From Bacteroidales bacterium (GTDB lineage Bacteria > Bacteroidota > Bacteroidia > Bacteroidales > P3), in NCBI GenBank assembly GCA_012837565.1, contig DUQY01000166.1, forward strand, positions 1-18,468: 18,468 nt of DNA, written 5' to 3'. Positions 1 to 8,045 of this stretch are shown here, piece by piece. The translations under genes were made by a program, and so were the position numbers. How positions within the stretch are numbered: position 1 is the stretch's first letter; the number at the start of each line of letters is the position of its first letter. The notes below the pieces were generated by a model. The model did not search any database. It saw nothing but the letters and a program-made list of their open reading frames with translations, and was not told the origin of the DNA.

Positions 1-400
1 GTATTTTAGTGCATTTCTCAATTTTTCTCTTTATTTCTAAACAATAGTCTCTTGGGTTTTCAGAAATTCCTTCAAGGCTCAGAAAACACTCATCTATACT
101 ATATATTTCTACCTCTGGTGAATACTGAGAAGCAATAGTCATAACCCTATTTGACATATCTCCATATAATTCAAAATTAGCCGAGAAGACGGATATATTA
201 TGTTTTTCTATTAAGCCTTTGAACTTGAAAAATGGTTCTCCCATCTTTATTCCTATTTCTTTAGATTCTTGACTTCTGGCAATGGCACAACCATCATTAT
301 TGCTTAAAACAACAACAGGAACTCCAATAAGAGAGGGATTAAATGCTCTTTCGCATGATGCGTAAAAATTATTACAATCTATATGTGCATATAAGGACAT
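1..400 (-). CDS. umuC: UmuC-type Y-family DNA polymerase, N-terminal part (cut by window edge)
   Basis: Translesion DNA polymerase of the UmuC/Pol V type, which copies damaged DNA during the SOS response with activated UmuD as partner. I translated the minus strand from the ATG at 400 and got 133 codons before the window ends. The product opens MSLYAHIDCNNFYASCERAF, the palm motif of the family with metal ligand D8. It continues with VVVLSNNDGCAIARS near residues 30-43, and SIDECF near 101-106 supplies the catalytic D103-E104 pair. The full protein is usually about 420 residues, so roughly two thirds (rest of the palm, thumb and little finger) lies outside the window. The start is 16 bases after the umuD stop, so the two are surely one operon. 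The family call is very secure. That it partners the adjacent UmuD is inferred from operon order. Confidence 0.95.
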   Translation of the reverse strand, partial: MSLYAHIDCNNFYASCERAFNPSLIGVPVVVLSNNDGCAIARSQESKEIGIKMGEPFFKFKGLIEKHNISVFSANFELYGDMSNRVMTIASQYSPEVEIYSIDECFLSLEGISENPRDYCLEIKRKIEKCTKI

Positions 401-416
401 TTCTTGTTTTGTGTTT

Positions 417-866
417 TTATATATGTTTTCTAAAGCTCCAGGTTATTATTCCTAGTATTTGGCTATTAGACTCAGGGGTTATTTCAATTAATGGAAAGCT
501 ATCATTTGAGGGAAGCAAAAAACATTTACCGTTAGTTTTCTTAATCCTTTTCATAGTATATTCACCATCAATATATATCATAGCTATCTGATTATCTCTA
601 TACTCAAGACTAGCATCAATTATTAATAAGTCACCCTCAAGAAAATCCTTATTCATAGAATCTCCCGTTACCCTTGCAAAATAAGTGGATTCAGGATGAG
701 GCACACATTCTTTGTATATATCAATCCTTTCTCCAGAAAAATCATTAGCAGGGGAAGGAAACCCTGCCCTTACTCCGCCAATATACGGTAGAGATAATTC
801 CTCAGAACTATCTGCCTTATATATTTCCAAATTCTTAGTTTTAATAATTTCGTCTTTAGATTTCAC
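417..866 (-). CDS. umuD: UmuD, self-cleaving SOS mutagenesis protein (LexA/S24 peptidase fold)
   Basis: Subunit of a UmuD2C-type error-prone polymerase. RecA-stimulated self-cleavage turns it into the active UmuD' form. Numbered from an upstream TTG at 896, the protein has the cleavage region GVRAGFPSPAND with the scissile bond at A44-G45 (Ala-Gly as in LexA, where E. coli UmuD has Cys-Gly). The catalytic serine is S80 in TGDSM and the lysine is K116 in YTMKRI. The start is uncertain because no in-frame ATG exists. Candidates are TTG at 896, GTG at 866 and TTG at 830. The TTG at 896 lies inside a good promoter -7 box (894-901), so transcription should begin downstream of it. I therefore give the GTG at 866 (149 residues). 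The TTG at 830 would give 137 residues, closest to the 139 of E. coli UmuD. umuC follows immediately. Confidence 0.93.
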   Translation of the reverse strand: MKSKDEIIKTKNLEIYKADSSEELSLPYIGGVRAGFPSPANDFSGERIDIYKECVPHPESTYFARVTGDSMNKDFLEGDLLIIDASLEYRDNQIAMIYIDGEYTMKRIKKTNGKCFLLPSNDSFPLIEITPESNSQILGIITWSFRKHI

Positions 867-893
867 CTTGATTATTTCTTGTATATTTAACTG

Positions 894-924
894 CAAAAAT
901 ACTAAAAGTTTTATTCCTTATCAA
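894..924 (-). promoter_or_regulatory. Bacteroidota-type promoter for umuDC
   Basis: On the minus strand there is TTG (924-922), a 20-base spacer and TATTTTTG (901-894), which fits the Bacteroidota -33/-7 pattern (about TTTG-N19-TAnnTTTG). Transcription would start near 888, which argues against translation from the TTG at 896. No experimental support is available here. Confidence 0.5.
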
Positions 925-1009
925 GCTCAAAATGGAAACACATAAGAACTACCCATATTCTTGATTTAGGTCTATTGAATTTAAAATAATGGTTAAACTT
1001 TTAAGATTC

Positions 1010-1040
1010 TTTCCTAGTAATAAAAAAAAATGTACCTTTG
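1010..1040 (+). promoter_or_regulatory. Bacteroidota-type promoter for the secreted protein gene at 1087
   Basis: TTTC (1010-1013), 19 bases, then TACCTTTG (1033-1040) matches the -33/-7 consensus except for the last base of the -33 box. The predicted start near 1046 leaves a leader of about 40 bases before the ATG at 1087. It also rules out the upstream in-frame ATG at 1030, which falls within the promoter. Confidence 0.6.
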
Positions 1041-1086
1041 TCTGTCATTTAAGTTGAATTTTAAATTAAACAAATACATTTTAACA

Positions 1087-1782
1087 ATGAAAAAATTATT
1101 CGCAACAATCTGTTTAGTGTTAACATTAGGTTTGTTCTCAACACAAACTTTTGCTCAACAAGGTAAATTTAAAGGTATAGTAAAGTATGCCCTAATATGG
1201 GAAGGTGAAGTTCCTCCTGGAGCTCCAACAAGCTTAGACATTAAAGTCTTCGAAAACCAAACTGCTTTTGATGATATGTTCTCTGGAAGCAAAGTTTTAA
1301 CTAATGCAAAACTTGGAACATCTTATGCTTTGTTCGATTTTTCTCAAGTTCCTGTTGAAGGAGTTACTGGAAAATGGTATATTAAGGATAAAATGGATCC
1401 AAAAGAATTAGAGAATAACACTTATGATGTTACCTCTGAAACCAAAGAAATTGCAGGTAAAACCACTAAGAAAGTAAATGTTACTATGAAATCTGAAGAT
1501 GGTGCAGTAAAAAATGAAACCATTTGGATGTGTGAAGAAATGGGACCAGAGCAAGATTTGAGATTCTATCCTGGTTTAAAAGGTATGCCATTTGAATTCC
1601 CTGTTGATCTTGATAAATTCCAAGTGACTTTTAAAGTTAGTGAAATTATTGAAGGTGGTAAGGTTGAAAAAGCTGATATGCTACTTCCAACAGGTTATGA
1701 GGAAGTAACTGTTGAAGAATTCCAAGAAATCATTGCTATACTTATGGAAGCAATTGGTGGTGGACAAGGTGATGACATATAA
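1087..1782 (+). CDS. Secreted protein of unknown function, DUF4412/GLPGLI-like
   Basis: A 231-residue exported protein that I cannot assign to a function. It starts MKKLFATICLV with a clear signal peptide ending TFAQQ near residue 24, so it is periplasmic or surface exposed. The mature part has alternating short strands. A central stretch ETKEIAGKTTKKVNVTM is followed by IWMCEEMGPEQ and then FYPGLKGMPFEF. That order (modified-residue loop, 'IW' strand, then a Gly-Leu-Pro-like turn) resembles the DUF4412 and GLPGLI families of small Bacteroidota exported proteins. The resemblance is inference from pattern. The C-terminus is acidic and Gly-rich (GGGQGDDI). I chose the ATG at 1087 over the one at 1030 because the latter would put 19 non-signal residues ahead of the signal peptide and overlaps the promoter. 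ftsK starts 31 bases downstream and may be cotranscribed. Confidence 0.8.
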   Translation: MKKLFATICLVLTLGLFSTQTFAQQGKFKGIVKYALIWEGEVPPGAPTSLDIKVFENQTAFDDMFSGSKVLTNAKLGTSYALFDFSQVPVEGVTGKWYIKDKMDPKELENNTYDVTSETKEIAGKTTKKVNVTMKSEDGAVKNETIWMCEEMGPEQDLRFYPGLKGMPFEFPVDLDKFQVTFKVSEIIEGGKVEKADMLLPTGYEEVTVEEFQEIIAILMEAIGGGQGDDI

Positions 1783-1813
1783 TTTTCCTAAAGTAAAGAA
1801 TTAATTATATACT

Positions 1814-4465
1814 GTGGAAAAAGATACAAAGAAAAATAAGAAAGCTGATAATTATAAAAAAGACATAAAGAAAAAACCAACGACTAAGGAACAACCTATG
1901 AATATGATTTCTTCAACCATTCATAGCGAAATATTTATTAGAGTTGTAGGGACTTTCTTTGTTTTATTATCTGTCTTTCTAATGTTTTCCTTTGTATCTT
2001 TTTTTATTTCATGGACTGTTGACCATAATATAGTTGAATCCTCTTCTGCCTTAGACTTACTTAAAGGCGATAAAGATATAAAAAATTGGGGAGGAGGAAT
2101 AGGTGCTTTTCTTTCCTACATAATGATATATAAAACATTTGGAATTGCATCCTTTGGTTATATCTTTGTTTTCATTATTATTGGGCTAAGACTTTTTGGA
2201 ATAAAACTTAAAGACTTCGGCAAAACAATCCTCTACACATTTATTATAATGCTTTGGCTGTCTGCCATAATTGGATTTGTAGTTTATTTTGTCAATTTAG
2301 ACGATTTCTACGAACTAGCTGGAGTTGTTGGAATTTCCATTAACTCTTGGTTTCATAGCTTCTCGGGCAATGTTGGAGCAATTCTCATCCTCCTATTCTT
2401 CACAATAACTCTTCCAATGATGATGTTTGGAGTAAAATACTCTTTTATTAATAAGACAGTTAATAGAGTATCTAAGCAAGCTAAAGAAAAGAAGCTATCA
2501 AGGAAAGAATTGGCTAAGAAAGAATATGATGAAGCAACTGGCCAAGATGTTGAAGAGTCAGAAGAAGAAATAGAAGAAGAAAACCAAAAACCTAAGAAAA
2601 AGGAAATAGAGATTAATCCAACTGGTATTACAAAAACCCAAAACGTTGATAGTGATGGATTAACTGAAGAAGAAAAAGAACAACTACTTCAATTCGAACT
2701 TAAGGGTAATAACCCTCAAAACCAATCTCAAACACAAGCTGTTTCTAATAGCGAAGGAACTTACAGCTTTGCAGGGGACCCAAACCAAAGTAATCAACCT
2801 AAGCCTAAGAAAATAGAAGATAAGGATGTTGACTTTGAAATTGAATCCTCAGGTCAAATAATCACACAACAAGGAGCAATTTCTACCCTTAATAGTTTAG
2901 AAGCTGATAATGACCAAACCAAAGAACAGCCTCTTCATAGGAATGATATAACAACATTATATGATCCAAAAGCTGATTTGTCTTCATTTGTTTTCCCTTC
3001 AACTGATTTTCTAGTTAATTATGAAGAAAGAAACCAAGAGGTTAAACAAGACGAATTAGTAAAAAACAAGGATAGGATTGTAAATACTTTAAAGAATTAT
3101 AGTATAGATATATCCAAGATTGTTGCAACACCAGGACCTACCGTTACTCTTTATGAAATAGTGCCTGCACCAGGAATTAGAATATCTAAGATAAAGAACT
3201 TAGAAGATGATATTGCACTTAGTTTATCTGCTCTTGGCATACGTATAATTGCACCAATCCCAGGAAGAGGAACAATTGGTATTGAAGTTCCAAACCAACA
3301 TCCTCAAATTGTTTCAATGCGAACTATGCTTAATTCAATTGAGTTTAAGGAAAGCAAGTTTGAACTACCTATTGCTATTGGAAAGACAATTTCAAATAAA
3401 CCTTATGTTACCGACCTAACAAAAATGCCCCACCTTCTATTAGCTGGAGCAACAGGTCAAGGAAAATCGGTTGGTTTAAATGCTATTATTACTTCACTAC
3501 TTTATAAGAAACACCCTGCGGAACTAAAATTCGTAATGGTCGACCCTAAGAAGGTGGAGCTTTCACTTTATACAAAAATAGAGCGTCACTATCTGGCTAA
3601 ACTTCCAGATGCTGATGAGGCTATCATTACAGATACAAGAAAAGTAGTTCGCACTCTTAACTCCCTATGCATTGAGATGGATCAAAGATATGATTTACTA
3701 AAGAATGCACAGGTAAAAAATATTAAAGAATATAATCCTAAGTTCTGTTCACGAAGACTAAACCCAGAGGAAGGACATCGTTTCTTACCATATATAGTAT
3801 TAGTTATTGATGAGTTTGCCGACCTTATTATGACAGCAGGAAAAGAGATTGAAATGCCTATTGCACGACTAGCTCAACTTGCTCGTGCTGTTGGAATTCA
3901 CCTAATCATTGCAACCCAAAGACCTTCTGTTAATATTATCACAGGTATAATTAAAGCCAACTTCCCTGTCCGTGTAGCTTTCCGAGTTACATCCAAGATT
4001 GACTCAAGAACAATCTTAGATATGGGAGGAGCCGACCAACTTATTGGTAGAGGAGATATGCTTATTTCCACAGGTAATGAAATTATTCGTATACAATGTG
4101 CGTTAATAGATACCGAAGAGATAGAGCAGGTTGCAGAGTTTATTGGAAACCAAAGAGGATATCCTGATACATTCCTACTTCCTGAATATATTGATGAGAC
4201 CTCAGAACCAAACAAAGACTTTGATCCAAAACAAACTGATGAGAAATTTGAAGAAGCTGCAAGACTAATTGTTGCTCTCCAACATGGTTCAACCTCAATC
4301 ATTCAAAGAAAACTCTCTCTTGGTTATAATAGAGCAGGAAGAATAATTGACCAGTTGGAAGCTGCAGGCATTGTGGGTCCATTTGAGGGGTCAAAAGCAA
4401 GAGATGTTAGGGTTAAAACAGAAATGGAATTAGACGAGTTACTAAAAGATTACTTAGGAAGATAG
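1814..4465 (+). CDS. ftsK: DNA translocase FtsK
   Basis: Septum-anchored, ATP-driven DNA pump that clears chromosome ends from the closing septum and activates XerCD dimer resolution. The 883-residue protein has a Lys-rich N-terminus, then four membrane segments (about 42-67, 97-128, 139-160, 186-208). A charged linker rich in Glu, Lys and Gln follows (about 215-380), then the motor domain. Walker A is GATGQGKS at 545-552 and Walker B is LVIDEFADL with D666-E667. The gamma domain (winged helix that reads polar KOPS-type sites) is at about 808-880, with SIIQRKLSLGYNRAG and IIDQLEAAGIVGP. Length is normal for the family outside enterobacteria. The start is GTG at 1814, preferred because a Lys-rich cytoplasmic leader is typical. 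The ATG at 1898 is the alternative. A LolA-like gene begins 3 bases after the stop. Confidence 0.97.
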   Translation: MEKDTKKNKKADNYKKDIKKKPTTKEQPMNMISSTIHSEIFIRVVGTFFVLLSVFLMFSFVSFFISWTVDHNIVESSSALDLLKGDKDIKNWGGGIGAFLSYIMIYKTFGIASFGYIFVFIIIGLRLFGIKLKDFGKTILYTFIIMLWLSAIIGFVVYFVNLDDFYELAGVVGISINSWFHSFSGNVGAILILLFFTITLPMMMFGVKYSFINKTVNRVSKQAKEKKLSRKELAKKEYDEATGQDVEESEEEIEEENQKPKKKEIEINPTGITKTQNVDSDGLTEEEKEQLLQFELKGNNPQNQSQTQAVSNSEGTYSFAGDPNQSNQPKPKKIEDKDVDFEIESSGQIITQQGAISTLNSLEADNDQTKEQPLHRNDITTLYDPKADLSSFVFPSTDFLVNYEERNQEVKQDELVKNKDRIVNTLKNYSIDISKIVATPGPTVTLYEIVPAPGIRISKIKNLEDDIALSLSALGIRIIAPIPGRGTIGIEVPNQHPQIVSMRTMLNSIEFKESKFELPIAIGKTISNKPYVTDLTKMPHLLLAGATGQGKSVGLNAIITSLLYKKHPAELKFVMVDPKKVELSLYTKIERHYLAKLPDADEAIITDTRKVVRTLNSLCIEMDQRYDLLKNAQVKNIKEYNPKFCSRRLNPEEGHRFLPYIVLVIDEFADLIMTAGKEIEMPIARLAQLARAVGIHLIIATQRPSVNIITGIIKANFPVRVAFRVTSKIDSRTILDMGGADQLIGRGDMLISTGNEIIRIQCALIDTEEIEQVAEFIGNQRGYPDTFLLPEYIDETSEPNKDFDPKQTDEKFEEAARLIVALQHGSTSIIQRKLSLGYNRAGRIIDQLEAAGIVGPFEGSKARDVRVKTEMELDELLKDYLGR

Positions 4466-4468
4466 ATT

Positions 4469-5107
4469 ATGAAAAAGCTTTTTTTATTTATAATACTTAT
4501 TACAATAACAGGTTTATCTGCATTTTCTCAAAGAGAAATAAAAGATGGACTTGTAATTGACAAGCAAGCACAAAAGCTTATCACTGATGTAGCTTCAAAG
4601 CTTAAAACAGAATCTCCAATAAGCTTTAACTTCACTCAAAAATCAAAACAAAGCACAGAAACAGGCACAATTAAGCTTAATGCCAATAAATACACAGCCA
4701 CCTTCTTAGGCAATACTATCTACTGTGATGGTAAAAGCATTTTTATTTATCAGAAAGAAATTAACGAGGTAGCAATAAACAGTATTGAAGATGCCGACAA
4801 TGAAATCTTAAATATCTCTAAGTTTATCTCAGAAGCAAACACCAAGTTTAGACCAAAGCTAATAAGAGAAGAGAAAGGTAATTATATAATAGACCTTACG
4901 CCTAAGACAAAATCAGAATACTCCAAAATAAGACTTATAGTAAGCAAAATATCGACAAGAATTTCCTCAATGGAGATAAATTATAAGGGCGGAAACACTT
5001 ATACCTATACTATTTCAAATTACAAGACCAAAGTCCAGTCCAAAGACAGCGACTATAGTTTCAATAGCAAAGAATACCCATCAGTAAACGTTGTTGATTT
5101 AAGGTAA
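4469..5107 (+). CDS. lolA: LolA-like outer-membrane lipoprotein carrier protein
   Basis: Periplasmic carrier that ferries lipoproteins from the inner membrane towards the outer membrane. The 212-residue product has a signal peptide (MKKLFLFIILITITGLSAFS, cleaved about residue 20-21). A LolA-type half-barrel follows: an amphipathic first helix (QAQKLITDVASKLKT), then the strand SFNFTQKSKQ with TGTIKLNANKYTATF, and the IYCDGKSIFIYQ pair. The later strands YSKIRLIVSK and SSMEINYKGGNTYTYTISNY complete the pattern. Length matches the family. It begins 3 bases after the ftsK stop. The ftsK-lolA pairing is common in Bacteroidota and supports the call, with translational coupling likely. Sequence identity to proteobacterial LolA is low in this phylum, so the carrier role is family-based inference. 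Confidence 0.85.
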   Translation: MKKLFLFIILITITGLSAFSQREIKDGLVIDKQAQKLITDVASKLKTESPISFNFTQKSKQSTETGTIKLNANKYTATFLGNTIYCDGKSIFIYQKEINEVAINSIEDADNEILNISKFISEANTKFRPKLIREEKGNYIIDLTPKTKSEYSKIRLIVSKISTRISSMEINYKGGNTYTYTISNYKTKVQSKDSDYSFNSKEYPSVNVVDLR

Positions 5108-5128
5108 ACAATATATCGGACTAAACTC

Positions 5129-5725
5129 CTAAGCCTTCTTATTCTTATCCTTTTTATCTTTCAACTCAGGATGACGTCCTCCCCTACGGTAGACATTAGC
5201 CCAATATTTTTCATTTAAGTTTGAAATCATAACCCCTCTTGAAGTAGAGGTATGGACAAAGGTATCGTCCTTAATATAAATGCCAACATGGTTTACCTTT
5301 CCTGACCTACCATTAAAGAAAACCAAATCCCCTTCCTCAAGTTTCTTTCTATCATTAATAGGGTCAACAACCTTTTCTATATCCTGAGAATTGCGAGGAA
5401 GACTTATACCATAAACATCCTTATAAACATTATAAACAAAGCCACTACAATCAACCCCACTCATAGTCATTCCGCCCATAACATGAGGCACCCCAATCCA
5501 ATCCTTAAAATACTCCGTAAGCTCAGTCTTTGGCACCCTAATACTTTTCTTAGTCTTATCCACCTCCTTCCTATACTTAATAGGTCTCCCCTCCGATTCC
5601 GCATCCCATTCAATATTCCAAACCACTTCTTCACTATCCCGTCTTGTCAAATCTTTCACAAAAGAACAGCTTGAAAAACTAATGGCACTAATAAGTAAAA
5701 TAATATATAAATAGCTTTTCTTCAT
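5129..5725 (-). CDS. NlpC/P60 family lipoprotein, peptidoglycan hydrolase
   Basis: Probable cell-wall cysteine peptidase that cuts peptide stems of peptidoglycan from a lipid-anchored position. Counted from an upstream in-frame TTG at 5737, the signal peptide leads to a lipobox-like SFSSC with C24 as the lipidated residue. The NlpC/P60 domain spans about 75-190. Its nucleophile is C97 in SGVDCSGFVY, the base is H150 in KVNHVGIYI, and the third polar residue is H162 in FVHTST. The C-terminal tail is Lys/Asp-rich. I chose the ATG at 5725 (198 residues) because it directly precedes the signal peptide and has GAGGAA just upstream. It converges with lolA across about 20 bases, with no clear hairpin between them. 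Which bond it cleaves cannot be read from the sequence. Confidence 0.92.
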   Translation of the reverse strand: MKKSYLYIILLISAISFSSCSFVKDLTRRDSEEVVWNIEWDAESEGRPIKYRKEVDKTKKSIRVPKTELTEYFKDWIGVPHVMGGMTMSGVDCSGFVYNVYKDVYGISLPRNSQDIEKVVDPINDRKKLEEGDLVFFNGRSGKVNHVGIYIKDDTFVHTSTSRGVMISNLNEKYWANVYRRGGRHPELKDKKDKNKKA

Positions 5726-5778
5726 TTCCTCAATCAATCATTAATTTCTATAAAACCACAAAGGCATTATCCTTATTG

Positions 5779-5811
5779 CAAAAATAACACCTTATTTCAA
5801 ATAAAAGGCAA
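5779..5811 (-). promoter_or_regulatory. Possible promoter for the NlpC/P60 gene
   Basis: The -7 box TATTTTTG (5786-5779, minus strand) is a full match to TAnnTTTG. The best -33 candidate, TTG at 5811-5809, sits 22 bases upstream, slightly too far, so only the -7 element is convincing. It lies just beyond the terminator of the upstream yitT-family gene, consistent with independent transcription. Confidence 0.4.
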
Positions 5812-5813
5812 GA

Positions 5814-5851
5814 AAAGAGGATATAAAGTTTATTTGCTTTATATCCTCTTT
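5814..5851 (-). terminator. Rho-independent-type terminator of the YitT-family gene
   Basis: A perfect 15-base inverted repeat: AAAGAGGATATAAAG at 5814-5828 and CTTTATATCCTCTTT at 5837-5851, with an 8-base loop. Read on the minus strand, the second arm runs straight into TTTTCTT, a U-rich tail. Read on the plus strand the tail is GGGTATTAG, so the element is oriented for the minus-strand gene ending at 5878. Confidence 0.85.
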
Positions 5852-5877
5852 GGGTATTAGATTTGTAGGGTTTGATG

Positions 5878-6813
5878 CTACTTATCTTTCATTTCTATTT
5901 CTTTAAAGCCTCTGCCTAAGATTTCACTGCTATCTATGACGTTGATAAATGCATCTGGGTCTAACTCGTGTATTCCTTCTTTTAGACGGATAAATTGGGT
6001 TCTTGACACTGTGGTATATATTACTTTTCTTTCTACACCTTTAAACATTCCCATTCCATTGAAGCATGTGCCTCCACGGTTTAGGTCATTGATAATTGCA
6101 TCTCTTACTCCGTCGTAGTTATTGGTGACTATAAATAGGGTTTTATAGGTCTTAACTCCATCAACTATAATGTCTATTAGCCTACTTTCAATAAAGATTA
6201 GAAGTATGGAATAGATTGGCAAACGGAATTGTCCGAATGCGAAAAGGGTTGTTAGGGTGATTGTTGAGTCTACTATTAGGACTAAGGTTCCTAATGATAT
6301 TTTGGTAAATTTATTAAGTATCATTGCTATGATATCAGATCCTCCTGAGGTTGCTCCTGACTTGAAAATTAAGCCTATTGCTACTCCATAAATTAGTCCT
6401 GCTATTAGGGTGTTGAGGAAGTAGTCGGGAACGAAGGTTAGTTGTCCTGGTTCTACATTAGTAAGAAACCCGTCATGAATAACTGGGTCATATCCCCATG
6501 TTGTTTCAATTAGGAATACAAATCCTAAGATAAGAAATGTTGAAACAACTGTTTTGATTCCAAATTTGGGTCCTAAAATCCAGGTTCCAAGTAATAATAA
6601 TGGTATATCCATGCAAAATGCATAGAAACTAATCTTCCATGGCCAAAGGGTGTTGAACACGTTTGCTAGGCCATAGGTCCCTCCTGGCGCTAAGCGATAT
6701 GGGTTTACAAACATTACGTCGCCTGCTGCAAACAGAAAGCTACCTATTAGAATTAAGAGGTATGCTTTAACCCAGTTTTTCGAAAGTAATTTTTCTTTTG
6801 TTGTTGTAGTCAT
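5878..6813 (-). CDS. YitT family membrane protein with C-terminal DUF2179 domain
   Basis: Inner-membrane protein of unknown function. The first two thirds (about residues 15-215) form five or so hydrophobic segments. It begins LLILIGSFLFAAGDVMFVNPYRLAPGG, where the 'N-P-x-x-L-A-P-G-G' turn is a hallmark of YitT proteins. A second Gly-rich turn, SGATSGGSDIIAMI, lies near residues 152-165. Residues about 222-300 form a soluble DUF2179 domain (KTLFIVTNNYDGVRDAII, RGGTCFNGMGMFKG, VIYTTVSRTQFIRLKEGI), a ferredoxin-like fold thought to bind a small ligand. Length (311) is slightly above the usual 280-290, from a periplasmic loop at about 105-130. The ATG at 6813 has its own promoter and the gene ends at a strong terminator, so it is transcribed alone. 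The family is certain and the transported or sensed molecule is unknown. Confidence 0.93.
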   Translation of the reverse strand: MTTTTKEKLLSKNWVKAYLLILIGSFLFAAGDVMFVNPYRLAPGGTYGLANVFNTLWPWKISFYAFCMDIPLLLLGTWILGPKFGIKTVVSTFLILGFVFLIETTWGYDPVIHDGFLTNVEPGQLTFVPDYFLNTLIAGLIYGVAIGLIFKSGATSGGSDIIAMILNKFTKISLGTLVLIVDSTITLTTLFAFGQFRLPIYSILLIFIESRLIDIIVDGVKTYKTLFIVTNNYDGVRDAIINDLNRGGTCFNGMGMFKGVERKVIYTTVSRTQFIRLKEGIHELDPDAFINVIDSSEILGRGFKEIEMKDK

Positions 6814-6848
6814 TTCTTATCTCTGTTAATTTTAACTTATTTAAGGTG

Positions 6849-6879
6849 CAAATGTAGTTATTAAAATCTAATCTACCAA
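6849..6879 (-). promoter_or_regulatory. Bacteroidota-type promoter for the YitT-family gene
   Basis: On the minus strand there is TTG (6879-6877), a 20-base spacer, then TACATTTG (6856-6849), a full match to TAnnTTTG. The predicted transcription start near 6843 gives a leader of about 30 bases to the ATG at 6813. Confidence 0.6.
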
Positions 6880-6912
6880 TAATAAAAATATGAAAAATAA
6901 ATTATTATCTAA

Positions 6913-6945
6913 TTTGACATATTTAAAGATATAATACTATCTTTG
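6913..6945 (+). promoter_or_regulatory. Bacteroidota-type promoter for the porin-like gene
   Basis: TTTG (6913-6916), a 21-base spacer, then TATCTTTG (6938-6945). Both boxes match the -33/-7 consensus, with spacing at the long end. The predicted start near 6951 leaves about 25 bases to the ATG at 6978. It is divergent from the yitT promoter with about 35 bases between the two -33 boxes. Confidence 0.6.
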
Positions 6946-6977
6946 CATGCTTTTATTAAAGAAGATTTTAGAGAGAA

Positions 6978-8015
6978 ATGAAGAAAATTTTAACTGTTTT
7001 TTTGCTCGTCTTATCTACCTTATCTAATGTTGCTATATCGCAAGATATCAACCCAAAGGTTAGATTGAAATTTAACACTCGATTTGATTTTGAGTCCCTT
7101 TCACCTACTAATAGAGACTCCTCAGCCTCATCAGGTATACATGGAAAGTTCTTTAACATCATGATTGACGGAGAAATCAACGAAAAGTTCTCCTATAATT
7201 ATCGTCAGCGTATTTCACTTAATGCGGTTGATAATTTTCAATTTGCAGGCAAGGATAATAAAAGTAATTTCCACCCTATTGATTGGGCATACATCAACTA
7301 TAAGGTAAATGATGCTTTCACTCTTTCTGGCGGTCAGCAAGTTATTCAGCTTGGTGGTTGGGAATACGACTACGCTCCTATTGATCAGTACTTTTGGTCA
7401 GATTTTTGGAATAATGTTTATTGCTATGAGCTTGGTGCTATGATTAATTATACTTCTAAAAACAAGAATCATAATTTAGGCTTTCAAATATCTAACTCTC
7501 CATTTTCAACTAAGAAGTTTTCAAGTCTCTATGCCTATAACCTAATATGGTATGGTAATATGGACTGGTTTAAAACTATTTATTCTGTAAATATGATTGA
7601 ATATGAGAAAGGTCATTTCATTAATTACATTATACTTGGGAATAAGTTTACATTTGGAGGTTTTACTTTAGAACTTGACTTAATAAATAGAGCATCAGCA
7701 AAGCAGAAGAATTTCTTTGCAGATTACTCTATTATTGGAGATGCTACTTATAGTTTTAATAATAGGTTTAATGCTTTTATTAAAGGAGGTTACGATGAAA
7801 ACAAAGCTCAAAGTTCACATGCTGCATTTGTTTATGATAGATATGTTGTGCCTGGAACTAAGTATTTGTATTATGGTCTTGGCGTTGAATACTTCCCTAT
7901 TAAGGACAAGAAAGACGTAAGAGTACATGCATACTGGACTAGTAATAATGCTGATGTTAAATACAATACATTTAATGTTGGAGTTACTTGGCAGATGAAG
8001 GTTTTGGAAAGATAG
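6978..8015 (+). CDS. Outer-membrane beta-barrel, porin O/P-like
   Basis: Probable outer-membrane channel, 345 residues, with a signal peptide (MKKILTVFLLVLSTLSNVAIS, cleaved near 21-22). The mature part is almost wholly alternating aromatic and polar beta strands. An N-terminal set carries FNIMIDGEINEKFSYNYRQR, then WAYINYKVNDAFTLSGGQQV. This 'reference strand, turn, second strand, G-G-Q' layout is typical of the phosphate-selective porin O/P group and similar small Bacteroidota porins. The C-terminal strand TFNVGVTWQMKVLER ends without the usual terminal Phe. There is no plug or TonB box, so it should be a passive channel rather than a SusC-type receptor. The gene is followed 30 bases later by a Gate-domain membrane protein, which suggests paired outer and inner membrane transport. 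The substrate is unknown, and the barrel call is much firmer than the subfamily. Confidence 0.75.
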   Translation: MKKILTVFLLVLSTLSNVAISQDINPKVRLKFNTRFDFESLSPTNRDSSASSGIHGKFFNIMIDGEINEKFSYNYRQRISLNAVDNFQFAGKDNKSNFHPIDWAYINYKVNDAFTLSGGQQVIQLGGWEYDYAPIDQYFWSDFWNNVYCYELGAMINYTSKNKNHNLGFQISNSPFSTKKFSSLYAYNLIWYGNMDWFKTIYSVNMIEYEKGHFINYIILGNKFTFGGFTLELDLINRASAKQKNFFADYSIIGDATYSFNNRFNAFIKGGYDENKAQSSHAAFVYDRYVVPGTKYLYYGLGVEYFPIKDKKDVRVHAYWTSNNADVKYNTFNVGVTWQMKVLER

Positions 8016-8045
8016 TTAGTATATAATAGATATAAAAAATAGAAT

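Noticed and set aside
343..591. Plus-strand open frame of 82 codons over umuC/umuD
   Set aside because: It lies antisense to two clearly recognised genes and encodes only hydrophobic low-complexity residues without family features.
3898..4302. Minus-strand open frame of 134 codons inside ftsK
   Set aside because: Antisense to the ftsK motor and gamma domain, whose motifs are all intact. The frame is Ser/Ile-rich with no recognisable domain, as expected of a shadow.
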